64,000 nt of DNA from Rhodamnia argentea (lineage: Eukaryota; Streptophyta; Magnoliopsida; Myrtales; Myrtaceae), in NCBI RefSeq assembly GCF_020921035.1, contig NC_063150.1, positions 8,742,001-8,806,000 of the forward strand, read 5' to 3'. Under the pieces are notes generated by a model, which saw nothing but the letters and a program-made list of their open reading frames with translations, did not search any database and was not told the DNA's origin. The position numbers were made by a program, and so were the translations under genes. Positions within the stretch are counted from its first letter, which is position 1, and every line of letters begins with the position of its first letter. This document shows, piece by piece, positions 1-11,689 of this stretch.

Positions 1-640
1 ACTCCCAACCGACCATGAGGTTGCAGACAGTCTTGAAGCATATACACTACAGATCACCCCTAAACATGCATTGCATTCGTGGTCATCAAGGTACCATGTC
101 AACAGTGGTGATAATCTTCATGCTCCTAGCGCTGTGAATTGAGTGATTCAACATATCTATCCATTCATTGCCCCAACCATTTGAATCTCGTCATTTTCAG
201 ATGAAAGATCCTCTCTTTCTTCCTCACCCTTCACTTATCATTCTTTATCTTGTGGACGTAAACCATGAGTTGGTTCCATACAATTCAATCAACTCTTCAC
301 ATTCAGATCGTGGCTGTGTGCAAAGGAAGAATGTCCAGTGGAAGCCGCAGCATGATATTATTACATGACAACTGCTTCTCCTTGAAGACATAAAATGCAC
401 TCGCTCGGTTCAGGTTGGAAGTGGACAAGAAACACATGCTCATGACGGCGGATTTCAGTTAAACTACTCGGCAAAGAAACAACAACTTGCAGACGACAGC
501 ACACCACATGAATCACATTTCAATGTCCTATCAATTCCAACATGAAGAACAGTTATGGCATATCATCCCCGTCAATCCGCAATAACAGAATAAGAAATAG
601 GAAGAGGCAGTTTGAGGTGGGAAGACGGGGGGAGACTTAC
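1..640 (-). other. Intron 1 of the left-edge F-box gene
   Basis: No coding similarity and no PP2 exon is visible. By analogy with the other copies, whose first introns are 1.28-1.41 kb, this is the 5' part of a long first intron. Assignment is by inference. Confidence 0.6.
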
Positions 641-916
641 CATTTTGCCATCGCCGATGAGAACCGGGTCGTCGCAGAGGCTGAAGTAGAGCTCCTTCAG
701 GGACGAAACGCTCCGGGAGACCATCGGGCGGGAGCCCGGCGGCAAGAACGAGGCCCAGACAGCGTCGGAATCGCACGCCGAATTGAAGACCGACGAGACG
801 GACGCGAGCCTGCACGCGTCGGCGGGGCTCGTGAAGGAGATCACGCTGGCGATGCACCCTTCGGGCAGCGCGGAGAAGTCGGGACCGTCTCGTCCCTTTC
901 CTTGGGTCACCGCCAT
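641..916 (-). CDS. F-box/PP2-B-like protein, exon 1 only (rest beyond left edge)
   Basis: F-box proteins of the PP2-B type are SCF ubiquitin-ligase adaptors with a C-terminal phloem-protein-2 lectin-like domain. The exon encodes 92 residues starting MAVTQGKGRDGPDFSALPEG; the F-box follows, with LPEGCIASVISF and DACRLASVSSVF, then DSDAVWASFLPP and a final IGDGKM. It ends at a clear donor (GTAAG, positions 640-636 read on the minus strand) in phase 0, as in the three plus-strand copies. The PP2 exons are not visible in 1-640, so they should lie to the left of the window. The start was taken at ATG 916; the open frame extends upstream only to a TTG. A TATAAA-like box lies at about 1087-1094 on the same strand. 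The protein differs strongly from the three neighbouring copies, so it is an older paralogue in opposite orientation. Confidence 0.85.
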
Positions 917-1086
917 TGGTAAGGAGGACTCCAAGGCAATGGGTGCTAGCGAAAACGGCTTAAAGCCGACGCCTTTCGACGAGACGACGGCGATTCAGAA
1001 CAACTCCGATGATGGGTGTAGCTGAAACGGATCAAAGGTGGGCCCTTTCGACGAGATGATGGTGACTCAGAGCGTGACTCGTCGTG

Positions 1087-1094
1087 TTTATATA
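1087..1094 (-). promoter_or_regulatory. Candidate TATA box of the left-edge F-box gene
   Basis: The minus strand reads TATATAAA about 170 bases upstream of ATG 916. Position and sequence suit a plant core promoter; the transcription start is unknown. Confidence 0.45.
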
Positions 1095-1204
1095 GAGAGA
1101 CGGTGCCGTCATGGATGGTGCAAAATCTTCGTGGCTAAGGCTTGGGGCGAGGAGGGTGGGGTGGGGTCTCCGAATCAGCACAGGCCAGGGTGGGACACCC
1201 TCAA

Positions 1205-1259
1205 AGTGGAAAAAGACAATCTACCTCAAAAAAAAAAAAAAAAAGAGTGGAAAAAGACA
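1205..1259. mobile_element. Poly(A) mini-insertion with 14-bp target duplication
   Basis: AGTGGAAAAAGACA occurs at 1205-1218 and again at 1246-1259. Between them lie 27 bases, ATCTACCTC followed by a run of A and a G. Exact direct repeats around a short sequence ending in poly(A) are the signature of target-primed reverse transcription by LINE machinery with extreme 5' truncation. The source transcript cannot be identified from nine bases. Confidence 0.55.
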
Positions 1260-2199
1260 GAGGAAAAAGTCAGAGGACATAGTAAAAAAAAATTAAAGAA
1301 AAGGAATAAATATATGGGATAATAAAATGGAAATGCTTTTAAAAAAAAGGTTGACCAACATTATATGGTGCGCACAGCAAACCGTTTCTTATCGGAGAAG
1401 TAAACGAAAGGATATGAATTCCACCCTTCAATGGAATGAAATTCTTGGCGGGATCTTGTCAACGAGTGTCCGGAGTGCTTAATTAAGCATTACTTGACAA
1501 TGAAGAAATGTCGATTTCTTTTCGCACGTTATTTGCATGTAACCCGAGAGAGAAAGAGTCTTGCAAATTGCAATCTTTCCTTAACTGGGTTTTTTTTCTT
1601 ACAAGCACCCTCTCAAGGCGCTCGTTAACGAAATTCTTACCGATAAAAATGTCACATCGATTTACTAAAATAGAATGGACATGTTTAAAACGCATCTCCA
1701 CTTTTACACAACCATATCAATCAGTATCCCTAGCTTTGAAGACCTGCAACTTGCAAAAGAAATATTAAAAGGACCAATTTCCGAATTTCATCACAAGAGA
1801 GCGCGTGTTAGGTAGTATGATGTAAATTCACTATTGACCCTTTTTTGTTTTTAGCAATTTACGCTTTTAAGAAAAACAATATGTTTTACATAGTATCTGA
1901 GCACATGTAGACATTGTAGAGATTCGATTCCTAACACCCATCTTAATTTTCGTTTCATGTTATTCTTCTTGCGTTTTTTTGTCCCGATTATCGTGTCGTG
2001 CCATCATGTCTGTGGTCTATGTATCGTCTCACGTACTAAGAGACCATATCACTCCCGAAAGAGTGTTTTTAAGTCATGTATGCTATAACTAGAGAATGCA
2101 AGAGGGGATATTAAGTCAACATACTATTAATCCATTACCGACACATTTCATAGCATTTCTTTTAAATAACCAAGGAAGAATGTTAATTTCACAATATAT

Positions 2200-2248
<49 letters not shown>

Positions 2249-2911
2249 CCCTAAGTTGAATTCCAAATGCTTAACCAAAAGCTTCAAGAAGAAATTGCTT
2301 AGAGTATGGCCCCCATGTACCATCAATTCATGCATAAATTACATCTCCAAATGGACCCAACAAAAGAAAAAGTTCTATAGTCATAGGGAAGTTTGGACAA
2401 TCGTAAAGGCTGTATAAAGGACGAGGTAGTGGTCTACTTTGAATTCGTGGAGTCGTCTTTTGACGTGCTGAATGTCTACTTTCTGATGTTGGATTGCCTC
2501 CCTTTGTGCTTGCATGTGATCCCGCTCAAATTAACTTCATATTTTAGCACATGGTCCACATTGACAGGTCATGTGATCCTGCTCAAATTAACTTCAAACA
2601 TAAGAAGCATAGAAGCATCAACCATTTTGTAGCGTTATGTTGCACGAGACCATAAATTCAAGTCATGTAGTGAGCAAAGCTGTTACAAGGATTCATTGAC
2701 ATAGAGAACCGATGGTGATCACCGTCTCCCTAAATCAAGAGTTTCCTTAAATTTATATTCAATGTATCAATGAAAAACCTCTATCACGCCCTTAGTGTGG
2801 AGTTCTCGAATTAGCAGTTGTCGACCTGTGTGGCAGTGGCACAATCTTCCATAAGGGCATAAGAAATGAAAAAGAAATAACCGATGAGCTTAACTTAAGT
2901 CAATTCCTTTA
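1260..2911. other. Intergenic, AT-rich; (AG)n microsatellite and duplicated promoter segment
   Basis: No gene is seen. A perfect (AG)n tract covers 2201-2245. From about 2632 the sequence matches the segments upstream of the second and third plus-strand F-box copies (about 7812-8045 and 11797-11950), marking the left part of the tandemly duplicated unit. Confidence 0.6.
2201..2245. repeat. (AG)n microsatellite
   Basis: Uninterrupted AG dinucleotides for about 45 bases. Confidence 0.95.
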
Positions 2912-4037
2912 AGACGGCGCTATTTCCACTCTTTGCATGACTTAAACACTCCCTTTCACGGTGTACTGACTGACCCATTTTGGGTTATTTTTCTTCTTTT
3001 TCTTCCACTTTCTTTCTTCTTGTTCTCACTTGTGTTGAAGCATATCGTGAACTTCTACATCTTCCCCCTCTAAGACCTCTATGTACACCAACGGATAGGT
3101 TCTAGGCGGAACCGAGATCGACCATAGAACCGCTCCCCCATATTTTTCGTCCGCTTGTTTTCTTCTTCTTCTTTCTTGTTTTTTTGTAGTATACTTGTAG
3201 ATGGGAAATTGTCGAAGTCATCCGATTTCCAAATACAACGAAGGAAGATTTCAAGAGTGCATAGATTAAGTACAGGAACATCCAAGTCCATGAAGGTAGA
3301 GAATATGTGGAGTAGTCTGGAGTAGTTCTACTCATTTCATGTTGAACAATCAAGAATCGAAGGCATGGTAAGACCCTTTTGAAATTAGAATACCTCTATG
3401 ACTTTCATGATTACTCGATTGGAGTGATATGAGAAATCCACTCATGATTTTTAGATTGCGAATGAGAAGCTACTTTTGCTGAGAATGTTTCTAAATTTAG
3501 TCGAATATCTCGTTGCTAGAATTTACTAGAAATTAACGGTTGTAGTAGACGGTACGAACAAAGAGAGAATTTGATTGCGTTGATGTGCTTTTTGAGATTA
3601 CTCATATAGATAAAAGAATAACTAGACAAAAAAAAATCACAAACTAAATCAATAGAATCATTTTAGGAACAGTCTTGTTCACGTTAAGAACACGGCTTCT
3701 CACCTCCAGTAATCAGTGGATAACTCAAGAGTAACATGTTCTGGGGCCAATACAATTCTTTTACCTAATTGGTTGATTTTTTCTTGTCGTTGATCCTCGG
3801 ATCGCAAGAGGCGGCATCATTCTCAAATCCAAGAATCGCTAATCAACAAAATCACCAAGAAGAAAAACGGAAGCGGAAGAAAAAAGAAGAAACAAATAAA
3901 ATAAATCCTAAATGGGCCCCACATTTGAGTCTTTGCATATATATAATTTTAAAAGAGGAAAAAGCGAGAGGTAACATGGTCGACACTCTGTGAAATGAAG
4001 TGTCTAAGCCAAATTGAGAGTAGAAAAAGCGCCACCC
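2912..4037. mobile_element. Non-autonomous TIR DNA transposon (MULE-like), 1.13 kb
   Basis: The ends are imperfect inverted repeats of about 50-60 bases. The left starts AGACGGCGCTATTTCC, and the right, read inward, starts GGGTGGCGCTTTTTCT. It is flanked by an exact 8-bp duplication TTCCTTTA (2904-2911 and 4038-4045). The paralogous promoters at about 8040 and 11950 have one copy of this site and no insert, so presence/absence is visible inside the window. No transposase is encoded. Long terminal repeats favour Mutator-like ancestry; the 8-bp duplication would also fit hAT. Confidence 0.8.
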
Positions 4038-4045
4038 TTCCTTTA

Positions 4046-4409
4046 TTGTAATAGACCTATTTCATAAAAAAAAAAAAGCTATATTTTCTGGTTTCTTTGA
4101 ATTTTTTTTTTTCATCTTCTTTATTTATCTCGTCTGGGGAAAGAGTGAACCCCTATGGAAGTTTTGAAGGGTATCCATCTCGAGACAAAAACCCGTTTCA
4201 TTTCGGGTCGGGGCTCCGGCAGCACCGGGACGTGGCGACCCGAGCCCGTGACCCGAGGAAGACCGGAAGAATAGAAGGCAAAAACCGGAAGCAGCCAAGC
4301 ATGACGCTTCTTCGTGCCTGTGGTGGTTAGCAAGCTTGGACATGCGATGCGTCGTCGAATCGAAACGAGGACATCGGACGGAGCTTCCAACGCGATCGAT
4401 CCCAAAGAG
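4046..4409 (+). promoter_or_regulatory. Upstream region and leader of F-box/PP2-B copy A
   Basis: This resumes the promoter sequence interrupted by the transposon and matches the leaders of the other copies. It contains an open frame in line with the gene (from ATG 4314). Single-base indels between paralogues just before ATG 4410 put the equivalent leader in other frames, so it is probably untranslated. Confidence 0.55.
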
Positions 4410-6746
4410 ATGGTGGAGCTGGACGCCTTGCCAGAGGTGTGCATCGCCCACATACTCTCTTTCACCACCCCGCGCGATGCCGCTCGCTCCTCCGCCGTCT
4501 CCCGCACCTTCCGCTCCGCCTCCGACTCCGACGCCGTCTGGCACAAGTTCCTCCCGCCCGATTTGGACCTGATCATCTCGACGTCCTTGCCCCCACCGCA
4601 ACTGCAGCCGCAGCCGCAGCCGCCTCTTGGACCCTCGCTGACGAGGAAGAAGGATGTCTTCCTCAGTCTCTGCAGCGCCCCTCTTCTCATTGACGAGGGT
4701 CACAAGGTACTTGATTTTTTCCAAACAATTATGGGTTTTTATGTTGGCCGTGAACTGAAGTGATTGTCGGGATTTTTGGCTGGAGTTTGATTTAATTGCA
4801 TCTTGGAGTGAAAGGGGAAAGTCATTGATATCGGCGGTCCGATGTTTTGAACTTCTGCACAGAACTCTGGCTTTTTGTAATCTGCTTCTCGAAGACCATG
4901 GCCGATCACACGCGTTGAAGACAAAAATTGAGCCATTTTCTAACAGCTTCAGGCTTTATAGAATAATTAGAGCAATCTGTCAATTATCTTTCGAATTAGA
5001 ACAAATGGCTTGATATTAAGTGCCTATCAACATTAGTGCTAGGGTTCGGTTGTTCAATCTGTGACGGTCGCAAAGGTTTGAAGCATAGACCGTGTCGACC
5101 CTCTGATTCAATAATGTTGGGTTGGTTTGTTGGTTTTGGCTTCACTGCTTGTGCTGGGCAGTCTGAAGAAACTGACAATACTCACTAGAACGAATTTAAA
5201 GTTAAAATAGCAGGTGAGAAAGGCATCATCACCAATGGGCAGTGGTGCTCCTAATTTGTGCACTGTCTGCAGTAGCTGATTACCAGAGTTAAGGATGGTT
5301 TTGAACGCTATGCTTTAAAATGGCTGTTGTGGTGTAACTGGTTGTAGTTAAAATTGGGGATAGAATTGGAACATTGTTTGTTCCACAGAAGTCTGCTGTG
5401 GAGGTGAAATTATCTCATTGGTCCATGTCTGCTAAAACTTGATGTCCTAGTTGAAAGCACAGAATGACTTTAGAAGGTGTTAATCCTAGAACTGGTTGGG
5501 CTGGATATAGAGATGGACCATCAATGCTAACCATTTGGTTGATGTTGGCCGGTTGACTTATCAAAGAGTCAAGTGCATTCTATTGAAAAGTTCATAGGGT
5601 GATGATGATTCTCTTTTGTTTTACGGTATTCTACTGGGAGAAGGTCACGGAACACAACCTGGTTGAAATGGCCTTTTTGAAGCAATGGCAGAAGAAGTTA
5701 CTCTGGTTTGTTTTTTCATTTTTGTTGAAGTAGAGGCCTTAGACATTCTAAATACTTAATTTAAGTACAACAATCTTATTTTACTCATTTTGGGAATCAT
5801 GTCTCAAGGAGTATCATATCTGCTTAATACCTTGTTTTTTCAGCATATCAAATGACTGAATGACATATTTACCTACTTATAATTCGCTCCCCATAATTAT
5901 CCTTCACTATTATCATGTTCCATATGGATAGATGGCATCATCTTAATTTTCCAAATTTTGCACCATGATCTTTCAATGTCTTGTGCAGAGTTTTGCACTT
6001 GAAAAATGGAGCGGGAAGAAGTGTTATATGATTGGCACCAGAGATCTGTCTATAGTATGGGGTGACACTCCTTGCTACTGGAGACGTAGTTCAGTCCATG
6101 TCTCAAGGTCCATCCAATCTCCAAACTGCTGTTACATTTTCCTTTTGTGCTATGGATACTGTCATCTGTCTTCTTATGTTTGGCATCTATTGTGTGGTTA
6201 CTGAAATCTGTTCTTCTATTTGAAAGATTCCCAGAGGTGGCAGAGCTCCTTAAAGTATGCTGGCTTGAGGTTCATGCCAAGATGGAGATGCGACTTCTTT
6301 CAGCTAACACATACTATGCAGCTTACTTGATCTTCAAGTTTGTGCATGGGAACTATGGCTTTGAGAATCAAGCAGTGGAAGTGTCCATCTTTTCTGGTTC
6401 TGGGGGTGAACGACGCAATATTTATTTGGATCCTGACGGGAGTTTCAGACAGCAATTTCAATCTGCACCAGAGAGATATCCGCATATTTTCCGTGATGCA
6501 TCCGCGGTAAGAGAAATTCAGGCTAGGGAGAAACAAATTCCTCGGGACAGAGGAGATGGGTGGAAGGAGGTCGATCTGGGCGAGTTTTTCGTGAACGACC
6601 CTCCATCTGGGGAGGTTCAAATAAAGTTGATGGAGGTGAAAGGCGGTAACTGGAAATGCGGGCTAGTCATCCAGGGGGTTGAGCTTCGTCCTACACAGAT
6701 GACTTCCCGAGAAAGAAGCCGTCAGCGCATTGTTCAGCAGAGATGA
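4410..6746 (+). CDS. F-box/PP2-B protein, copy A
   Basis: Predicted SCF substrate adaptor with a PP2 lectin-like domain, related to Arabidopsis PP2-B10. Exons 4410-4706, 5989-6107 and 6227-6746 join in phase to give 311 residues, normal for the family. The F-box spans residues 5-49 ([34 protein letters not shown]). A Pro/Gln-rich linker follows. The PP2 domain begins with FALEKWSGKKCYMIGTRDLS and includes SIVWGDTPCYW, CWLEVHAKMEMRLLS, TYYAAYLIFK, DGWKEVDLGEFF and GLVIQGVELRP. All splice sites are GT-AG. The start is MVELDALPE because upstream frames disagree among paralogues. The first member of a three-gene tandem set, it alone has a transposon in its promoter. It looks intact. Confidence 0.9.
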
Positions 6747-7126
6747 GTTGAATGGGGATACTGTGAATATTGCAGATGGTTATACTTCACATAGGATATT
6801 ACAGAAAAAATATTTACAAGGGGGTGTTAATGAACTGAACCCTGTTTCAAAGCTGTGTGAATCCATCTAAGGTGCATTCTATCTATGGCATTTCTTTCTC
6901 GTGGTGCTAAATGTGATATCTTTTCGTGGATCCTTGGACCGTTTCATGCACGAAGCAGGGCCATTTGGTTTTCTGACTAGACGGGATCAGAACGGTGGGG
7001 AGAGCGCACTCTGAAGATCGTTCGGAAAGGTGAACCAATCGACATGCGTGAAAGCCGGCTTGGAAACTACCAAATTTGCTACACAAAAAGAAGGAGCATG
7101 CGTTCACTAGAGAAGAAACAGATTAA
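6747..7126 (+). other. 3' flank of copy A
   Basis: Homologous to the 3' flanks of the other two copies up to about 7000, then diverging. Probably includes the 3' UTR. No clear poly(A) signal was fixed. Confidence 0.5.
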
Positions 7127-7780
7127 GGGGAAAAGTACAAAAAAATCATAAACTTATTGCATATGTATAAATTCAGTCGTAAATTTTTTAATTGGGCATA
7201 TTTAGTCCTAAAGGTTTTAGCATTTACGCCAATTAAGTCTAACCGATCAATTTTAGCAGCAAACCAACGTTGATGGGAATGTTTTTAACAATTTTTTTAA
7301 AAAAATTAATATTTAAGCGTTTCTTTTTTTTTTTTCTTTTCATTCCGACTAGCAAGGGCCAACAAACCCTCCCTAGATCCGGGTGAGGGCCGCCTCACCC
7401 ATGATCAGCGGGGCAACGTAGGCCCTAGGCGAGTCATGCTAAGGCCTACGTGGCCTCGCCGGCCCTTGCCCCGTGGCCGGGAAGGGTTGTTGATGACCCT
7501 CATCTATCAAAATGAAATGAAAAAGAAAAAAGGAAAAAGAAAAAAGAAAAAAAATTACAAATTTAGTTTTGTTAAAAAAAAATATTTTAGATATCCACAC
7601 CAGTATCGATCACGTCACATAAGAAGGTCGATGTCCACGTAAACAAGTTTCACTCAAAATTGATCGGATGGGCTTAATTGGCAAATACAAAAAGTTTCGA
7701 CTAAATTGGCCCAATTAAAAAGTTTGTGATTCACATGTCACAAATACAATAAATTTAGGACTTTTTCGATACTTTTTCCC
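7127..7780. mobile_element. TIR element of the GGGAAAA family with GC-rich core
   Basis: The left end reads GGGGAAAAGTACAAAAAAAT and the right end, read inward, GGGAAAAAGTATCGAAAAAG; both continue with AAACTTATTG-like sequence, giving terminal inverted repeats of over 30 bases. The centre (about 7350-7490) is GC-rich with GGTGAGGGCC and GCCTCGCCGG. No transposase is present and no convincing target duplication. Related copies lie at 11107-11689 and 43649-44148, with a partial one ending at 20351. Confidence 0.7.
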
Positions 7781-8408
7781 AAAAGAAGCATAAAAACATT
7801 TAACGTTTTTGTCACACAATGTTGCATGAGACCATAAATTTCAGTTATGTCCTGAGCAAAGTCACTTAGAGTACATTGAAATTCCTTAAATTTATATTTG
7901 ATGATGTATTACTAAAAAAATTCTGTCACTCCCTCGGTGTGAAGTTCTCGAATTAACTGTTGTCGACTAGCTTGGCCCAATTTTTCGTGAGAGCATAAGT
8001 AATGAAAAAAATTAATTGATGAGTCTTAACTCTTAAGTGAATTCCTTTTTTTTTTTTTTTACAACTCTATTTCATAAAAAAATATTTTTCGGTTTCCTTG
8101 AAAAAAAAATATTTTGTCTTCTTTATTTATCTCGTTCAAGAAAAGAGTTGAAACCCTCGATGGAAGTTTCGAAGGGTATCGATCTCAAAACCCAAACCCG
8201 TCTCACTCCAGACGGGCCCCGTCCGCACCAGGAAGTGTGACCCGAGCCCGTGACCCGAGGAAGACCAGAAAAGGAGACGAAAAGCTGGGAAGCCATAAGC
8301 ATCCGTATCTTCGCGCCTGCGGGATGGTCAGCAAGCTCGGACTGGCGGTTCCTCGTCGAATCGAAACAAAACATCCGGTCGAGCTTCGAACTCGATCGAT
8401 CCAAAGAG
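7781..8408 (+). promoter_or_regulatory. Upstream region of F-box/PP2-B copy B
   Basis: Contains the uninterrupted version of the promoter that carries the 1.13 kb transposon in copy A. A T-run at 8046-8060 occupies the equivalent insertion point. Open frames overlapping the leader are not conserved in frame among copies. Confidence 0.55.
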
Positions 8409-10801
8409 ATGGTGGAGCTGGATGCCTTGCCCGAGGAGTGCATTGCCCAGATACTCTCTCTCACCACCCCGCGCGACGCCGCCCGCTCCTCCGCCGTCTC
8501 CCGCACCTTCCGCTCAGTCTCCGACTCCGATGCCGTCTGGCACAAGTTCCTCCCGCTCGATTTGGACCTGAACGTCTCGACTTACTTGCCGCCGCCTCTT
8601 GGACCCTCCCTGACTAGGAAGAAGGATGTCTTCCTCCGTCTCTGGAGCGCCCCTCTTCTCATTGACGACGGTCACAAGGTACTTGATTTTTGCCGAACAA
8701 ATATTATGGGTTTTTTATGTCGGCCGCGAGCTGCAATGATTGTCGGGTTTCTGGGCCGGGAGTTTGATTTAGTTGAATCTTGAACTGAAAGGGGAAAGTC
8801 TTTGAGATCGGCTAGAGGGTCGAATGTTTTGAACTTCTGCTCAGAACTCCGGTTTTGTGTAATCCGCTTCTCGAAGACCATGGCCGATCACACGCGTTGA
8901 TGACAAGAATTGAACCATTTTTTGACAGCTTCAGGCTTTTAGAATAATTAGCGCAGTCACCCGATTATCTGCGTATCAGAACAAATGGTTTGATGTTAAG
9001 TGCCTATCAACGTTAGTGCTAGGATTCGGTCGTTCAATCTGCGCGCACCTGGAGGGCTGTCGCAAAGTTATGAAGTATAATCCGTGTCAACTCAAGTTTA
9101 GGCTTTTGAGGAATTTGGCTCAGCACTCAGATTCAATGTTGTTTTATAATTCTTTTTTAAAATTGGGTTAGATGGTTGTCTTTGGCTTCACTCACTAGAA
9201 TGATTTTAATGCTAAAATAGTAGGTGAGAAAGGCATCATCACGAATGGGTAGTTGTGCTCCTAATTTGTGCAGTGTCTGCAGTGGCTGAATCCCAGAGTT
9301 GGGGATGGTTTTGAACGCAATCCTTTAAAATGGCTGCAGTGGGGTAACTGATTTTAGTTGAAGTTGGGGATAGAATTGGAAGATTGTTTGTTCCATAGAA
9401 GTCTGCTGTGGTGGTGAAATTATATCTTTGGTGCAGTCTCTGCTCCCACGAGCGTGATGACGTAATTTATGAATGCAGGCCAAATTGTCTCCATGTCTGC
9501 TAAAATTGATGTCCTATTTGAAAGCAGAGAATTGACTTTAGATGGTGTTGATCCTAGAACTGGTTGGGCTGGATATAGAGATGGACCATCAATGCTAACC
9601 GTTTGGTTCATGTTGACTGGTTGACTTATCCAAGAGTCAAGTGCATTCTATTGAAAAGTTCATAGGGGTGATGATTCTCTTTTGTTTTGTCGTGTTCTAT
9701 TATTGGGAAACGTTCATGGAACACAACCTGGTTGCAATGGTCTTTTTGAAGCAATGGCAGAAGAAGTTACTGTAGTTTGTTTTTCCATATTTGTTGAAGT
9801 GGAGACCTTTGACATCCTAAATTCATTTAAGTACAACAATCTTATTTTAATCATTTTTGGAATCATGGCTCGGGGAGTATCGTACCTGTTTAATACCTTG
9901 TTTGTTCAGCATATCAAATGACCAAACAATATATTTACCTACTTGTAATTCGCTCCCCATGATTGTCCTTCACCATAATCATGTTCCACATGCAGGGATG
10001 GCCTCATCTTAATTTTCCAAATATTTCACATAGAATGATCTGTCCATGTCTTGTGCAGAGTTTTGCACTCGACAAATGGAGCGGGAAGAAATGTTACATG
10101 ATTGGCACCAGAGATATGTCTATAGTATGGCGTGACACTCCTTGCTACTGGAGAGGGAGTTCACCCCACGTCTCAAGGTCCATCCAATCTCCAAACTGCT
10201 GATACGTTTTCCTTTTCTGCTATGGGTACTGTCTTCTGTCTTCCTGTGTTTGGTATCTATTGTTTGGTTACTGAAATCTGTTCTTCTATTTGAAAGATTC
10301 CCAGAGGTGGTAGAGCTCCTTAGAGTATGCTGGCTTGAGGTTCACGCCAAGATGGAGATGCGACTTCTGTCGGCTAACACATACTATGCAGCTTACTTGA
10401 TCTTCAAGCTTGTGCATAGGAGCTATGGCTTCGAGAATCAAGCAGTGGAAGTGTCCATCTTTTCTGGTTCCGGGGGTGAACGACGCAATATTTGTTTGGA
10501 TCCTGGCGGGAAGTTGAGACGGCAATATCAATCCGCAAGAGAGAGATATCTGCATACTTTCCATGATGCATCTGCGATAAGAGAAGTTCAGGCGAGGGAG
10601 GAACAAATTCCTCTGGACAGAGGAGATGGGTGGAAAGAGGTCGATCTGGGCGAGTTTTTCGTGGACGACCCTCCAGCTGGGGAGGTTCAAATAAACTTGA
10701 TGGAGGTGAAAAGCGGTAACTGGAAATCCGGGCTAGTCATCCAGGGGATTGACCTTCGTCCTTCACAGATGACTTCCCGAGAAAGAAGCCTCAGCACATA
10801 G
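8409..10801 (+). CDS. F-box/PP2-B protein, copy B
   Basis: Tandem paralogue of copy A with the same role. Exons 8409-8678, 10059-10177 and 10297-10801 give 297 residues, all with GT-AG borders; the middle exon is again exactly 119 bases. F-box at residues 5-49 (LPEECIAQILSL, AVWHKFLPLD), then a short linker lacking the Gln/Pro repeats of the other copies, then the PP2 domain (FALDKWSGKKCYMIGTRDMS, SIVWRDTPCYW, DGWKEVDLGEFFVDDPP). A one-base deletion near 10791 relative to the other copies changes the last residues from SRQRI... to SLST and ends the protein a few residues early. SIVWRD differs from the SIVWGD of the sister copies. Otherwise intact. Confidence 0.9.
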
Positions 10802-11106
10802 GTCAGCGGATATGAGGTGAATGGGGATACTGTGAATATTGCAGATGGTTATACTTCACGTAAGATGTTACAGAATAAATATCTACAAGGCGGTGTTAAT
10901 AAACTGGACCCTGTTCAAAGCTGTGTGAATGTGTTTATCCATCTAAGATGCATTCTATGTGTGACATTTCTTTTCTCGTGGTGCTGAATGCGTTCTCTTT
11001 TCATGGTTCCTTGGAACATTTCTTGCGCGAAGCAGGGGCATTTGGTTTCCTGACCGGACATGATCATATGACCAGAAATCTTTTGTTCTGTCTTGACCGT
11101 ACTTGC
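10802..11106 (+). other. 3' flank of copy B
   Basis: Collinear with the 3' flank of copy C. Interrupted at 11107 by a transposon that copy C lacks. Confidence 0.6.
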
Positions 11107-11689
11107 GGGAAAAGTGTAAAAAAAAAATAAAAATTCCTAAATCTATTGCATTGATGCCAATTCAGTGTTAAATTTTTTATTGATACTAATTCAATTCTAA
11201 ACATTTTGCAATAGTGCTAATTCAGTCTTAAATCTTTTGTATTTTTGATAATTGAGCCAATTTGGCTAATTTTGACCGAAAATTCATTGACGTGGATGTC
11301 GGTTGACCGACGTGGCATGGCTAATATTGACGTGAATATTCTTAATATTATTTTAATATTTAAAATAATATTAATACTTTTTTTAATGATTGAGAAAAAA
11401 AAAAGAGAAAAAAACAAAATATTTATTAAAAAGATTATTAAACATATTTAAAAATATCAAAAAAATATTTATGTTAGCGCTAGTTATGTCACGTATAACA
11501 ATCGACATTCATGTCAACGAATTTCAAGTCACAATTGATCGGATTGATTCAATTAATAGAAATATAAAGGATTTAGGACTGAATTGGCATAAATGCAAAA
11601 AGTTTATAATTGAATTGGTATCAATAAAAGGTTTATGATTGAATTGACATCAATGCAATAAGTTTTGAAATTTTTTAACATTTTCCCCC
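11107..11689. mobile_element. TIR element of the GGGAAAA family, 583 bp, with paralogous empty site
   Basis: Begins GGGAAAAGTGTAAAA and ends in ATTTTCCCCC, its inverted counterpart. Flanked by imperfect 9-base duplications CGTACTTGC (11098-11106) and CATTCTTGC (11690-11698), 7 of 9 matching. The same place in copy C (about 15680-15692) reads CCGTTCTTGTATGG without insert, confirming the insertion. A 9-bp duplication and long ends suggest Mutator-like origin. Unlike its relatives it lacks a GC-rich core. Confidence 0.75.

Noticed and set aside
4314-4409. Upstream in-frame ATG giving F-box copy A 32 extra residues
   Set aside because: Single-base length differences just before ATG 4410 put the matching leaders of copies B and C in other frames, so the common start is MVELDALPE.
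4121-4724. Long minus-strand open frames (189 and 199 codons) over the first exon of F-box copy A; similar ones over copies B and C
   Set aside because: They are antisense shadows of the GC-rich F-box exon, with no domain and no conserved start among copies.
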